Under the pieces are notes generated by a model that saw only the letters and a list, made by a program, of their open reading frames with translations, did not search any database and was not told the DNA's origin. This document shows, piece by piece, positions 7,721 to 14,640 of a stretch of 16,480 nucleotides of DNA. This DNA is from Pseudomonadota bacterium. GTDB lineage: Bacteria > Myxococcota > Bradymonadia > UBA4248. The position numbers and the translations under genes were made by a program. How positions within the stretch are numbered: the stretch's first letter is position 1; every line of letters begins with the position of its first letter. Location: assembly GCA_017613855.1 (NCBI GenBank), contig JAGACY010000313.1, positions 1 through 16,480 of the forward strand, read 5' to 3'.

Positions 7721-8866
7721 ATGAAATCCATTAAATCCCTTGTGGGAACACTTTTAGGAAGTATCGGTGTGCTCACCGGCTTCGGCATGCTCATGACGGG
7801 CTGCGGAGACGACGGCAACTCCGGCAAAGCAACCCAGGAAACCACTAAAGCACAGATCGAAGAATGCTGTGGGACCGATACTAGTTCGGCAACTTACGAA
7901 GCATGCGTCAAGTATTACCAGACCAATGGCGTATGCTCAAAACAGACTGGAATCGGCGAACCACAAACAGACTATGGTATGCCCTCTGTCGAATATGGTC
8001 CCATTGATCCGCAACCGACTCCTGAAGAACTCAAAGAATGCTGTGGCGAAGACGACGGATCCGCAGAATACACAGAATGCGTCTCGAACTATCAGGAAAA
8101 TGGCGTCTGTGCACATAATATCGATCCGGGAATGGTAACCGATTATGGCGTGCCTGATCCTATCTCGCCTGATGAAATCGAAGAATGCTGCGGAAAAGAC
8201 GACGGTTCCAAGAAATACAAAGAATGCGTCCAGAATTACAAAGAATCCGGTACATGCTCCAACTCACAGGATCCCGTTCAGACCGAATACGGTATGCCAA
8301 GCGTCGACCCCATCGAAGAATGCTGTGGTGAGAACGATGGTTCGGCTGAGTATAAACAATGCGTCGCTGACTATAAGAAAACCGGTACTTGCTCCAGTTC
8401 TATAGATCCAATCCAGACCGATTATGGTATGCCCAGCGTCGACCCCATCAAAGAATGCTGTGGTGATGACGATGGCTCGGCTGAGTATAAACAATGCGTC
8501 GCTGATTATAAGAAATCCGGTACTTGTTCCAGCATCGAACCCCCGGTTGAGACTTATTATGGTCCCGCCGAACCCACGGAAGCTGAAATAAAAGAATGCT
8601 GCGGCGACGATGACAATTCAGCCCAATACAAACAATGCGTCAAAAACTTCGTAGAATCCGGTTTATGTCAATCCCAGCCAGACATACCAGATCCCCCCGT
8701 CTATGGCCCGGCACCTTCGACTGGACTTGAAAAATGCTGCGGCGAAGCGAACGACTCTGTAACATACCAAAAATGTGTTGAAAAATATAACAACGATGAT
8801 TTGAGTGGATGCCTCACGTCCACTGTTTATGGAATGCCTGATCCAGGCCCTGGAGGGGATGAATAA
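7721..8866 (+). CDS. Cys-rich repeat lipoprotein, family member 7 (7 CC units, 8 YG motifs), next to rSAM gene
   Basis: 381 residues; ATG with a strong AGGAGG (7709-7714). Leader MKSIKSLVGTLLGS... ends M-T-G-C (Cys28), followed by G-D-D. It is the most regular member: seven units close to CCG-x-D-D-G-S-x-x-Y-x-x-C-V-x-x-Y-x-x-x-G-x-C, separated by Pro-rich linkers holding eight YG motifs (YGMPS, YGPID, YGVPDP, YGMPS, YGMPS, YGPAEP, YGPAP, YGMPDP). Three central units are tandem copies with a 135-base period. The gene ends GGDE, and its TAA overlaps the enzyme's ATG (TAATG), indicating translational coupling. Its regularity and coupling make it the best candidate for the primary substrate of the rSAM enzyme. 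Confidence 0.9.
   Translation: MKSIKSLVGTLLGSIGVLTGFGMLMTGCGDDGNSGKATQETTKAQIEECCGTDTSSATYEACVKYYQTNGVCSKQTGIGEPQTDYGMPSVEYGPIDPQPTPEELKECCGEDDGSAEYTECVSNYQENGVCAHNIDPGMVTDYGVPDPISPDEIEECCGKDDGSKKYKECVQNYKESGTCSNSQDPVQTEYGMPSVDPIEECCGENDGSAEYKQCVADYKKTGTCSSSIDPIQTDYGMPSVDPIKECCGDDDGSAEYKQCVADYKKSGTCSSIEPPVETYYGPAEPTEAEIKECCGDDDNSAQYKQCVKNFVESGLCQSQPDIPDPPVYGPAPSTGLEKCCGEANDSVTYQKCVEKYNNDDLSGCLTSTVYGMPDPGPGGDE
8180..8533 (+). repeat. Coding tandem repeat, 135-base period
   Basis: Units begin at 8180, 8315 and 8450 (third unit partial). Each encodes 45 residues: one CC unit and, in the first two, one YGMP linker (EYGMPSVDPI, DYGMPSVDPI). Units two and three are nearly identical in DNA, indicating recent slippage or unequal exchange. 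Confidence 0.88.
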
Positions 8867-9957
8867 TGCCTGATTTAAGACTGATGATTTACCGTGCGAT
8901 GATGTGGAAACGACATAATCTTCGCACAGAGCGCAATCGCAACGAGCACGAACTCCGCTATCTCTTCTTCGAAGTCTCGAGACGATGCAACATCAGCTGC
9001 CGTTATTGCGGCAGCGACTGTACCCTCGATGAGCGCGCCAACGAACTCACTACCCAGGAATGGCTCGACATCATCGACCAACTCGCCGAAGATTTCGAAC
9101 CAAAACGCGTGATGATCGCTGTCACCGGCGGCGAACCGCTCTTTAGGAAAGATATCTTCGAAATCTACAAACATCTCCACGAAAAGGGATTCCGCTACGG
9201 AATGGTCTGCAATTCGACATTGCTCACCCCCGAAGCTGCACGAAAACTCGTCGAATATGGCATGAACTCGATTTCACTCTCGTGCGACTCCATACCCGAA
9301 GTGAACGACAGCATCCGTGGCAAAGGCATGTCCCATAACGTCGAAAAGGCCATCAAAAACCTCAACGACGCGGGCTACACGGGCATTCTCGAAATTCTCT
9401 CGACCATTACAAAACCCTGCATGCCGCATCTCGCCGAAATGCAGAAATGGGTCACCGACCACGGCATTAAACGATGGCGTGTCGCACCTGTTATCGCGAT
9501 TGGCCGTGCCGCTGAAAATCCCGACCTCCTGCTCGACGACGATGACATCAAACAACTTCTCCGCTTCGTGCGTACCAACCGTCTCACCGAAAATGTACAG
9601 CTGCGACCGGAATTCAGCGAAGAAGGCTATCTTGGCGACGATTTCGAAGGCCTCGTAAGACCTTACCTGTGCCAGTGCCGCGCCGGAGTCAACGTCGGCG
9701 GAATTCGATACGATGGCAAAATCGGTGCTTGTCCCGAAATTTCACAGGTGTTCGATCAGGGCGATATCCGCAAGGAACGTTTCTCCGATGTCTGGAACAA
9801 TCGTTATCAGGATTACCGCGACCGCACATGGACCAAAAACCTCGGCCCCTGCAGACATTGCGACAAATTCGATATCTGCCACGGCGGTGCCATGCATCTT
9901 TATGATGACAAAAACACCCCCACCCATCGCTGCTTCTACAAGATGGTTCAAAAATAA
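8866..9957 (+). CDS. Radical SAM/SPASM enzyme of an rSAM/lipoprotein-type system
   Basis: 363 residues; ATG overlaps the previous stop by one base, with GGAGGGG (8852-8858) as RBS. A basic N-terminal segment precedes the radical SAM cluster motif C41-x3-C45-x2-C48, followed by GSDC. The SAM-binding GGEP motif is at residues 88-91 (VTGGEPLFRKD). The C-terminal SPASM domain has Cys269, 271, 289, then C329-x2-C332-x5-C338 and C356, the pattern for two auxiliary 4Fe-4S clusters, with the usual DGKIGACPE and GDIRKERFSDVW stretches. Such enzymes modify ribosomal peptides in the cytosol. CGSDC, the QGDIR...DVW run and the CHGGAMHLYD ending recall TIGR04133 (rSAM/lipoprotein system); this is from memory. 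Seven lipoprotein genes upstream support that pairing. The modified residue is unknown; Tyr-Gly-x-Pro or the Tyr/Cys repeats are candidates. Confidence 0.92.
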   Translation: MPDLRLMIYRAMMWKRHNLRTERNRNEHELRYLFFEVSRRCNISCRYCGSDCTLDERANELTTQEWLDIIDQLAEDFEPKRVMIAVTGGEPLFRKDIFEIYKHLHEKGFRYGMVCNSTLLTPEAARKLVEYGMNSISLSCDSIPEVNDSIRGKGMSHNVEKAIKNLNDAGYTGILEILSTITKPCMPHLAEMQKWVTDHGIKRWRVAPVIAIGRAAENPDLLLDDDDIKQLLRFVRTNRLTENVQLRPEFSEEGYLGDDFEGLVRPYLCQCRAGVNVGGIRYDGKIGACPEISQVFDQGDIRKERFSDVWNNRYQDYRDRTWTKNLGPCRHCDKFDICHGGAMHLYDDKNTPTHRCFYKMVQK

Positions 9958-9961
9958 AGAC

Positions 9962-10028
9962 CGCGCCTTTTGCCTGCGGCAATACGGCGCGCCTGCGGTC
10001 GGCTATTGCTCCGGCAATACGCCGACCG
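9962..10028. terminator. Two adjacent GC-rich hairpins between convergent genes (terminator or REP-like)
   Basis: Hairpin 1: CGCGCC (9962-9967) with GGCGCG (9986-9991) and inner TGCC/GGCA. Hairpin 2: CGGTCGGC + TATTGC (9996-10009), loop TCCG, GCAATA, one bulged C, GCCGACCG (to 10028). Both share the string GGCAATACG. Hairpin 2 overlaps the last codons of the minus-strand DUF58 gene. No T-tract follows on either strand, so factor-dependent or REP-like function is as likely as intrinsic termination. Confidence 0.6.
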
Positions 10029-11640
10029 TGTTCGTTTTTGGCCGGTGCGGCGTCATCTCCAAAAGGTCGAACTGATTGCCCAGTTTGGCGCGGTTCAAAT
10101 CACGAAAGAGCTCGCCTTTGCGCCAGTTAAAATTCAAAGCATGTCTTGGCATCGGCATAAAAACAGCCAACGATGCCGAATCCGATGCACGCAGCAATTT
10201 ACCAATACTGCGTATGGATGGTGCATCGACAGGCATGGCAAAATCCGAAAACCAGATAAACGTTTGACTTGCCTGCGATCGTATCAGCTTTTGAATCAAA
10301 GGCATCGCACGCGATAGTTCTGGTACGGGATTCTCCGGCATAAGCATTGACTGAGGCATGCGGCAGCGCTGCCGAACCAATGATACAAGCTGCTTGTCAT
10401 AACTGTCATGCAGTATCTGCGAAGCACACATAACATCATTTTTGGCCAGTGCTTTGGAGGCCATATCTGCCGTCGCCCACTGAATCAGACCTTGCAAATC
10501 AATCTTCGATTTCTTGCCCGATTTCTTGACGAAATCTACCCCCTTATACAACTTAAAATCACGATACAGCTGAGTCGCAGCTACAGACCATATTTCCTGA
10601 TAATTTGGATCACTCTTGGAAGGAGCACGCCAATCCAAAGTATCCAACAGCCATTTTTCAAGTCGCTCAAATGCCTGTTGGGATGACTGCTGACGTGCAA
10701 TGACACGCGGATAATACTCATCGTAAGTCACGATGGTCGCCGTCTCGAATAACGATATGCATTCTGCAAGATATTCGACACAATCCGCAAGATTACACGA
10801 TTTATCCGGACGAGTCAGACGCATGTACACGCCGCTGTCAATGAGACAAAGCAAAGACGACTCCTGGTGATGTGAGCGTTCGATCGTCTGCATATCCAGG
10901 TGACGTGCATACCCGCGCCATAATATCTGCCGAATCGAATCGGTATTCTGCCAGGGACGGATGATCTCCAAATCCCCATCATGAAATGACGTCTTAAGCT
11001 TATCCTGTATCAACTGGACGAGCGGATGATCATAATTGCGCGTTTTGAAACGCTCTGGCCTCTTGGGATAAACATTGAATGCCAGATTGAGCTCAATATG
11101 ATTCTCCATTCTAAAAATGCCTGCACCATCACTCAGAACCATGCCTGCACCAAACAAGTGCCCATGCCCAATGGCAATGGCCTTGCCTGCAAACGGAATA
11201 TCCAAATCGGCTGTTTTAGGCGCACAAATGACATCCGGCCGCAAATCAACCGAAAGATTCTGAGTATAGTCCCAGCAAATGGCATCAATACTCAGCGCAA
11301 AAGGCAAAGAATTCTTTAATCGAAATTGAACCTCAAATACGGCACCGGGATATAGCGTATCCTTATCGACATCGGCACGAAAACAAACATGTTCTGTTTG
11401 CATGGCACGCCATATCAAAAGATTTTTGGCATAAAACCAGGCCATAAGCAAACATGCCGATGCAGCCAGACCTGCCAGAAATGCTGCCAGTTCCAGGTGC
11501 TGAGCTGCATGAGCCCAAACGGCAAATCCTGAAGCTGCAATCACCCCAAGAACAATTCTTGCCCCCCGACGCGTCAAATACGGCGGATTGTTTGCCGGCT
11601 CCGCGACAAGAATCTTGTTGTAATAACTATCCATTTTCAT
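10003..11640 (-). CDS. DUF58-family membrane protein with degenerate vWA site
   Basis: About 545 residues from the chosen start MKMDSYYNK (ATG at 11640). An upstream in-frame ATG at 11745 would add 35 residues; neither has a clear RBS, so the start is uncertain. Two hydrophobic segments lie near the N-terminus (VLGVIAASGFAVW and LAAFLAGLAASACLLMAWFY), followed by an exported-type beta region and the DUF58 core: GDLEIIRPWQ, DSIRQILWRGYAR and MQTIERSHHQESS. A vWA-like part follows, but where DUF58 proteins usually have D-x-S-x-S this one has L-I-D-S-G-V-Y-M, so metal binding may be lost. It is longer than typical DUF58 proteins (roughly 300-450) owing to a large C-terminal part. DUF58 genes usually sit beside a MoxR AAA+ ATPase; none is here. 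The exact role is unknown. Confidence 0.78.
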   Translation of the reverse strand: MKMDSYYNKILVAEPANNPPYLTRRGARIVLGVIAASGFAVWAHAAQHLELAAFLAGLAASACLLMAWFYAKNLLIWRAMQTEHVCFRADVDKDTLYPGAVFEVQFRLKNSLPFALSIDAICWDYTQNLSVDLRPDVICAPKTADLDIPFAGKAIAIGHGHLFGAGMVLSDGAGIFRMENHIELNLAFNVYPKRPERFKTRNYDHPLVQLIQDKLKTSFHDGDLEIIRPWQNTDSIRQILWRGYARHLDMQTIERSHHQESSLLCLIDSGVYMRLTRPDKSCNLADCVEYLAECISLFETATIVTYDEYYPRVIARQQSSQQAFERLEKWLLDTLDWRAPSKSDPNYQEIWSVAATQLYRDFKLYKGVDFVKKSGKKSKIDLQGLIQWATADMASKALAKNDVMCASQILHDSYDKQLVSLVRQRCRMPQSMLMPENPVPELSRAMPLIQKLIRSQASQTFIWFSDFAMPVDAPSIRSIGKLLRASDSASLAVFMPMPRHALNFNWRKGELFRDLNRAKLGNQFDLLEMTPHRPKTNTVGVLPEQ

Positions 11641-11750
11641 ATTGCTGATGCCGGCTGCCAAACAAGCTACGTAACCCCGATTTCCCCAATACCATCCCAA
11701 AATTTTGAATTCTATCACATCAATCTTCAGGAATAAATCGGGCATGCACC

Positions 11751-11799
11751 CAATGCGAATTGCGCATTGCCCATTGCGAAGTGCGAATTGTTTATTGCC
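11751..11799 (+). repeat. Heptamer repeat array, seven units, consensus MATTGCG
   Basis: Seven consecutive 7-base units in exact register: CAATGCG, AATTGCG, CATTGCC, CATTGCG, AAGTGCG, AATTGTT, TATTGCC. The array lies in the divergent gap between the DUF58 and FHA genes, and its last unit supplies most of the -35 box at 11795. It resembles the short tandemly repeated heptamers known from cyanobacterial genomes, though homology is not implied. Confidence 0.8.
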
Positions 11800-11824
11800 A
11801 ACGCACGCCCGGATAAGCTATGAT
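11795..11824 (+). promoter_or_regulatory. Sigma70-like promoter of the FHA gene
   Basis: TTGCCA (11795-11800), 18-base spacer and TATGAT (11819-11824), 40 bases before the FHA start codon. Both hexamers differ from consensus at one or two positions. Confidence 0.6.
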
Positions 11825-11852
11825 CCGGAATAGCTATAGGTGTACGCTATAG
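11809..11852 (+). promoter_or_regulatory. Candidate operator: palindrome over the -10 box plus direct repeats
   Basis: Perfect inverted repeat CCGGAT (11809-11814) and ATCCGG (11823-11828), spaced by eight bases and bracketing the TATGAT -10 box. Downstream, GCTATAG is repeated directly at 11833-11839 and 11846-11852 (13-base period), ending at the RBS. This placement suits a repressor site. Confidence 0.45.
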
Positions 11853-11863
11853 AGGTATTCAAT

Positions 11864-13582
11864 ATGACTGACAATTTCCAATCGGGCAAAACACAGGCAA
11901 TAGACCTGGATGAGCTCCATGTAGATTCTGCCAATCGCCCGTCTGAATATAAAGTTCGAGGTGAATTCGAACTCGACAAATGGGGAGATGACCCATGGAA
12001 CAGTACCGAGGAAAGTCGAAAACGTCGTCGCTGGGCTGAAGATGACCGTTGGTACGGCGATGATGAAGAAAAAAAGAATCAAAATGAATCCATGTGGGAT
12101 GCCGACGAAGAAGCTCTTAAAGCCGGTTGGCATGCCCCAAAACGAGGAGATGTCCTCGTAACCAGCGAAGGTTGGGATGATTGGGACAATTTTGGCGGCG
12201 CACCCAAAGAACTTGAACAAGAACAGGAAAGCAAGGATTTTGGCGGCTACCGCAGAATTCAGGCTGCCTCTCAGTATGCCCAGGTAGATACGAGCAACTA
12301 CGTCGACGGGCGTGCACAACGCGATGATTTATACCGTTCAAAGGAAGTTTTTGGTACTTCGGGAGTCAAAGAAAGAAAAGGCGATCCCTATGCTGATATT
12401 ATGATGCAGCAAAGAAATGTCCCTATGCCAGAAATGAAGCCTGTCAGTGAATGGAATGATGAATCGCCTGCGGCTGAAAAAAAAGAAAAGGAAGAAGAGG
12501 AAGATATGAGAGCAAGTGCAAAAATTTCCAATTTGGCACAATCCTCCGGTGACGATATTCCAGGCGTAACCAGGGCATCTATCATTATTTTCCAGGCAGA
12601 TACAGAGCCTGTCGTCTATGAATTAAAAAAAATAGTTACAAGTATTGGACGTGGACTCGATAATATGGTCATTCTCAATGACCAGTATGCAAGCCGAAAA
12701 CATCTCTCTATCAACTATGTCGGCGGCCGTTTCGAACTTGCGGGCCTGAGCGTGGACAATATTGCCAGTGTCAATGGATATCCCATCACACGCGTCATGC
12801 TCAAAAATGAAGATCAGATCGAAGTGGGTGCCACGCGTATCAAATTTGTCGTCGGCCCGATTTCCGAAGCGCACATGACATTGAGAGCGCCAAAAAATGG
12901 CAAACCGATTCATCTCGTTCCGCCACCACGGGAAGTGCGCTCCCCTAAAACGACCAAAAAGAACCTCATCCTTTTGATTGCCGTGGTCGGTGTCATTGTC
13001 TTTTTTGTCGTCGCCATGCTCGTCTTTATGCTCTTGAAAAAAGACAACAGCGTTTCCGATGCCCCTGTTGCAAATGCCGAAACTGAAGCACAGGAAGATG
13101 AAAAAGAAGCCGAAACACCTCCCGAACAGTCACTGCCTCCCCTACAGCAATCGGATAAAAACATTGTCGAAGGTATGATGGAAGCCTATAGCCTGGGTAC
13201 CGGGCATTATGTCAGCACGGCGGGCTCCGTGATGGGGGATAAAATCAGAATTAAAATCACAAGCGAACCCGAGGGGGCACGCATCTACAATCAGGATGGC
13301 TCTTTGCGCGGCAAAACCCCCTATGAATATGACGAGCATGTCACTGGTGACCGAGAAGAAGACTGGACTATCCGCCTCGATGGTTATGCCGAACAAATCA
13401 TCAAAGTCAAACTCAATGCTGCTGTCAACGAGGACATTAAACTCGTATCGGAAGCACCTGCTAAACCAGAACCACCCAAACCTGCTGCCAAACCTAAACC
13501 AAAAGCCAAACCCAAAGGTGGAGCAAAGAAGAAACCTGCCAAAAAAGGCGGTTCCGGGTCGAGCGGCCGTATCATGATTTAA
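11864..13582 (+). CDS. FHA domain - transmembrane - PEGA domain protein
   Basis: 572 residues from the ATG at 11864 with AGAGGT (11851-11856); an in-frame GTG at 11840 is less likely. Residues 1-210 are hydrophilic, acidic and unusually rich in Trp and Asp/Glu (e.g. WGDDPWNS, GWDDWDNF). An FHA domain lies at about residues 235-325, with the phosphothreonine-binding motifs SIGRG (from residue 260) and SRKHLSI. One transmembrane helix follows (about 367-391), then an acidic linker, a PEGA domain (about 460-525; SEPEGARIYNQDGSLRGKTPY) and a Lys/Pro/Ala-rich tail ending GRIMI. Inferred topology: FHA in the cytosol reading Ser/Thr phosphorylation, PEGA outside near the cell wall. This combination is common in Myxococcota-type genomes. 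The EpmA gene follows after five bases, so they probably share an mRNA. Substrate kinase not in the window. Confidence 0.87.
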   Translation: MTDNFQSGKTQAIDLDELHVDSANRPSEYKVRGEFELDKWGDDPWNSTEESRKRRRWAEDDRWYGDDEEKKNQNESMWDADEEALKAGWHAPKRGDVLVTSEGWDDWDNFGGAPKELEQEQESKDFGGYRRIQAASQYAQVDTSNYVDGRAQRDDLYRSKEVFGTSGVKERKGDPYADIMMQQRNVPMPEMKPVSEWNDESPAAEKKEKEEEEDMRASAKISNLAQSSGDDIPGVTRASIIIFQADTEPVVYELKKIVTSIGRGLDNMVILNDQYASRKHLSINYVGGRFELAGLSVDNIASVNGYPITRVMLKNEDQIEVGATRIKFVVGPISEAHMTLRAPKNGKPIHLVPPPREVRSPKTTKKNLILLIAVVGVIVFFVVAMLVFMLLKKDNSVSDAPVANAETEAQEDEKEAETPPEQSLPPLQQSDKNIVEGMMEAYSLGTGHYVSTAGSVMGDKIRIKITSEPEGARIYNQDGSLRGKTPYEYDEHVTGDREEDWTIRLDGYAEQIIKVKLNAAVNEDIKLVSEAPAKPEPPKPAAKPKPKAKPKGGAKKKPAKKGGSGSSGRIMI

Positions 13583-13587
13583 AGCCA

Positions 13588-14589
13588 ATGGCTTCCTCGC
13601 AAAAAATGCTCCCTGCGTGGGAAACATTAAAAAAGCGCGCACAGGCACTGGCCACCCTCAGGCAATTCTATCATACCCGCGGCTATCTCGAAATCGAGTC
13701 GCGGGCCATGCGCGCCACCACGGCAAACGATCCCTATATCGAGAGCTTTAAAACCCAGTGGCTCGGCGACAACGCCAATTTCTATCTGCAAACGTCGCCC
13801 GAATACGCCCACAAAATCCTGCTCTCCGAGTATCGCCAGCCCATCTACGAAGTCGCTCGCGTCTTCCGCAACGAAATCCATGGTGCACTGCATCGGCGCG
13901 AGTTTACCCTCGTCGAATGGTACCACCCCGATACAGATTACAACGACATGATGGACGAAACTGAAGCCCTCATTCGCTGTATCGCCCAATCGCTCGGCTG
14001 CACCCGGTTTCATTCCAATGCCCGCGAGAACGCCGTCCCCATCAATGTCGACGCCCCCTTCGAACGCCTCACCGTGGCCAAGGCTTTCGAACGCTATGCC
14101 GGTTTTTCCCCCATCGGCATGAACAAGCCCGACCTCGTCAAAGCCGCTCTACAAGCCGGTTCCCGCGTCTCCGAAGTTTGGAGTTGGAACGACATCATGA
14201 ACTGCGTCCTCGTCGATCGCATCGAACCGCATCTGGGCATGGATCATCCCGTCTTTCTTTGCGATTATCCCGCCTCAATGGCATCCCTGGCCCAATTGCG
14301 CCACACGCCCGAAGGCGACGTCGCCGAACGATTCGAACTCTACATCTGCGGCATCGAACTCTGCAACGGCTACTCCGAACTCAATGATCCCACCGAACTC
14401 CGCATGCGGTTCCAAGATGACAACAAAGAGCGCCTCAATCTCGGTCTCGAACCGCTCCCCATCGACGAAGAACTCCTCAAAGCCCTGCCAAAACTCGGCA
14501 AACTCGGCGGCAATGCCCTCGGCTTCGAACGCCTCCTCATGCTCTGCCTCGACCTCGATGATATGGCCGATGTGATGATTGAAGTTTAG
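13588..14589 (+). CDS. epmA: Elongation factor P--(R)-beta-lysine ligase EpmA (PoxA/GenX)
   Basis: 333 residues, close to E. coli EpmA (325). A stand-alone class II aminoacyl-tRNA synthetase catalytic core like lysyl-tRNA synthetase without the anticodon-binding domain; it attaches (beta-)lysine to a conserved Lys of EF-P, which then relieves ribosome stalling at polyproline. Class II motif 2 is seen in VARVFRNEIHG with HRREFTLVEWYHP, and motif 3 in GNALGFERLLMLCL; the substrate-site stretch ELCNGYSEL is present. The ATG lies five bases after the FHA stop with no evident RBS; an alternative ATG at 13606 is possible. Partners EpmB and EF-P are not in this window. Base composition is more GC-rich than the lipoprotein genes. 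Confidence 0.92.
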   Translation: MASSQKMLPAWETLKKRAQALATLRQFYHTRGYLEIESRAMRATTANDPYIESFKTQWLGDNANFYLQTSPEYAHKILLSEYRQPIYEVARVFRNEIHGALHRREFTLVEWYHPDTDYNDMMDETEALIRCIAQSLGCTRFHSNARENAVPINVDAPFERLTVAKAFERYAGFSPIGMNKPDLVKAALQAGSRVSEVWSWNDIMNCVLVDRIEPHLGMDHPVFLCDYPASMASLAQLRHTPEGDVAERFELYICGIELCNGYSELNDPTELRMRFQDDNKERLNLGLEPLPIDEELLKALPKLGKLGGNALGFERLLMLCLDLDDMADVMIEV

Positions 14590-14640
14590 TGATCTTTTTT
14601 ACAAAAATACTCTAACCACTAACCACAGGACAGCAACATC

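Noticed and set aside
8180..8533. Possible CRISPR array
   Set aside because: Regular repeats are present, but the 135-base units are entirely coding, in frame and without spacers.
1873..8866. Double-glycine (ABC-exporter) leader peptides with LGG cleavage
   Set aside because: LGG occurs in only some members, in the middle of the hydrophobic core, whereas a lipobox-type Cys at residue 28 is constant.
7721..8866. Metallothionein or lanthipeptide precursor
   Set aside because: No C-x-C density as in metallothioneins, no lanthipeptide enzyme nearby, and the adjacent enzyme is radical SAM/SPASM.
13142..13648. Minus-strand 168-codon frame opposite the FHA-PEGA gene end
   Set aside because: Antisense of the Lys/Pro/Ala-rich tail gives a Phe/Gly-rich artefact with no RBS.
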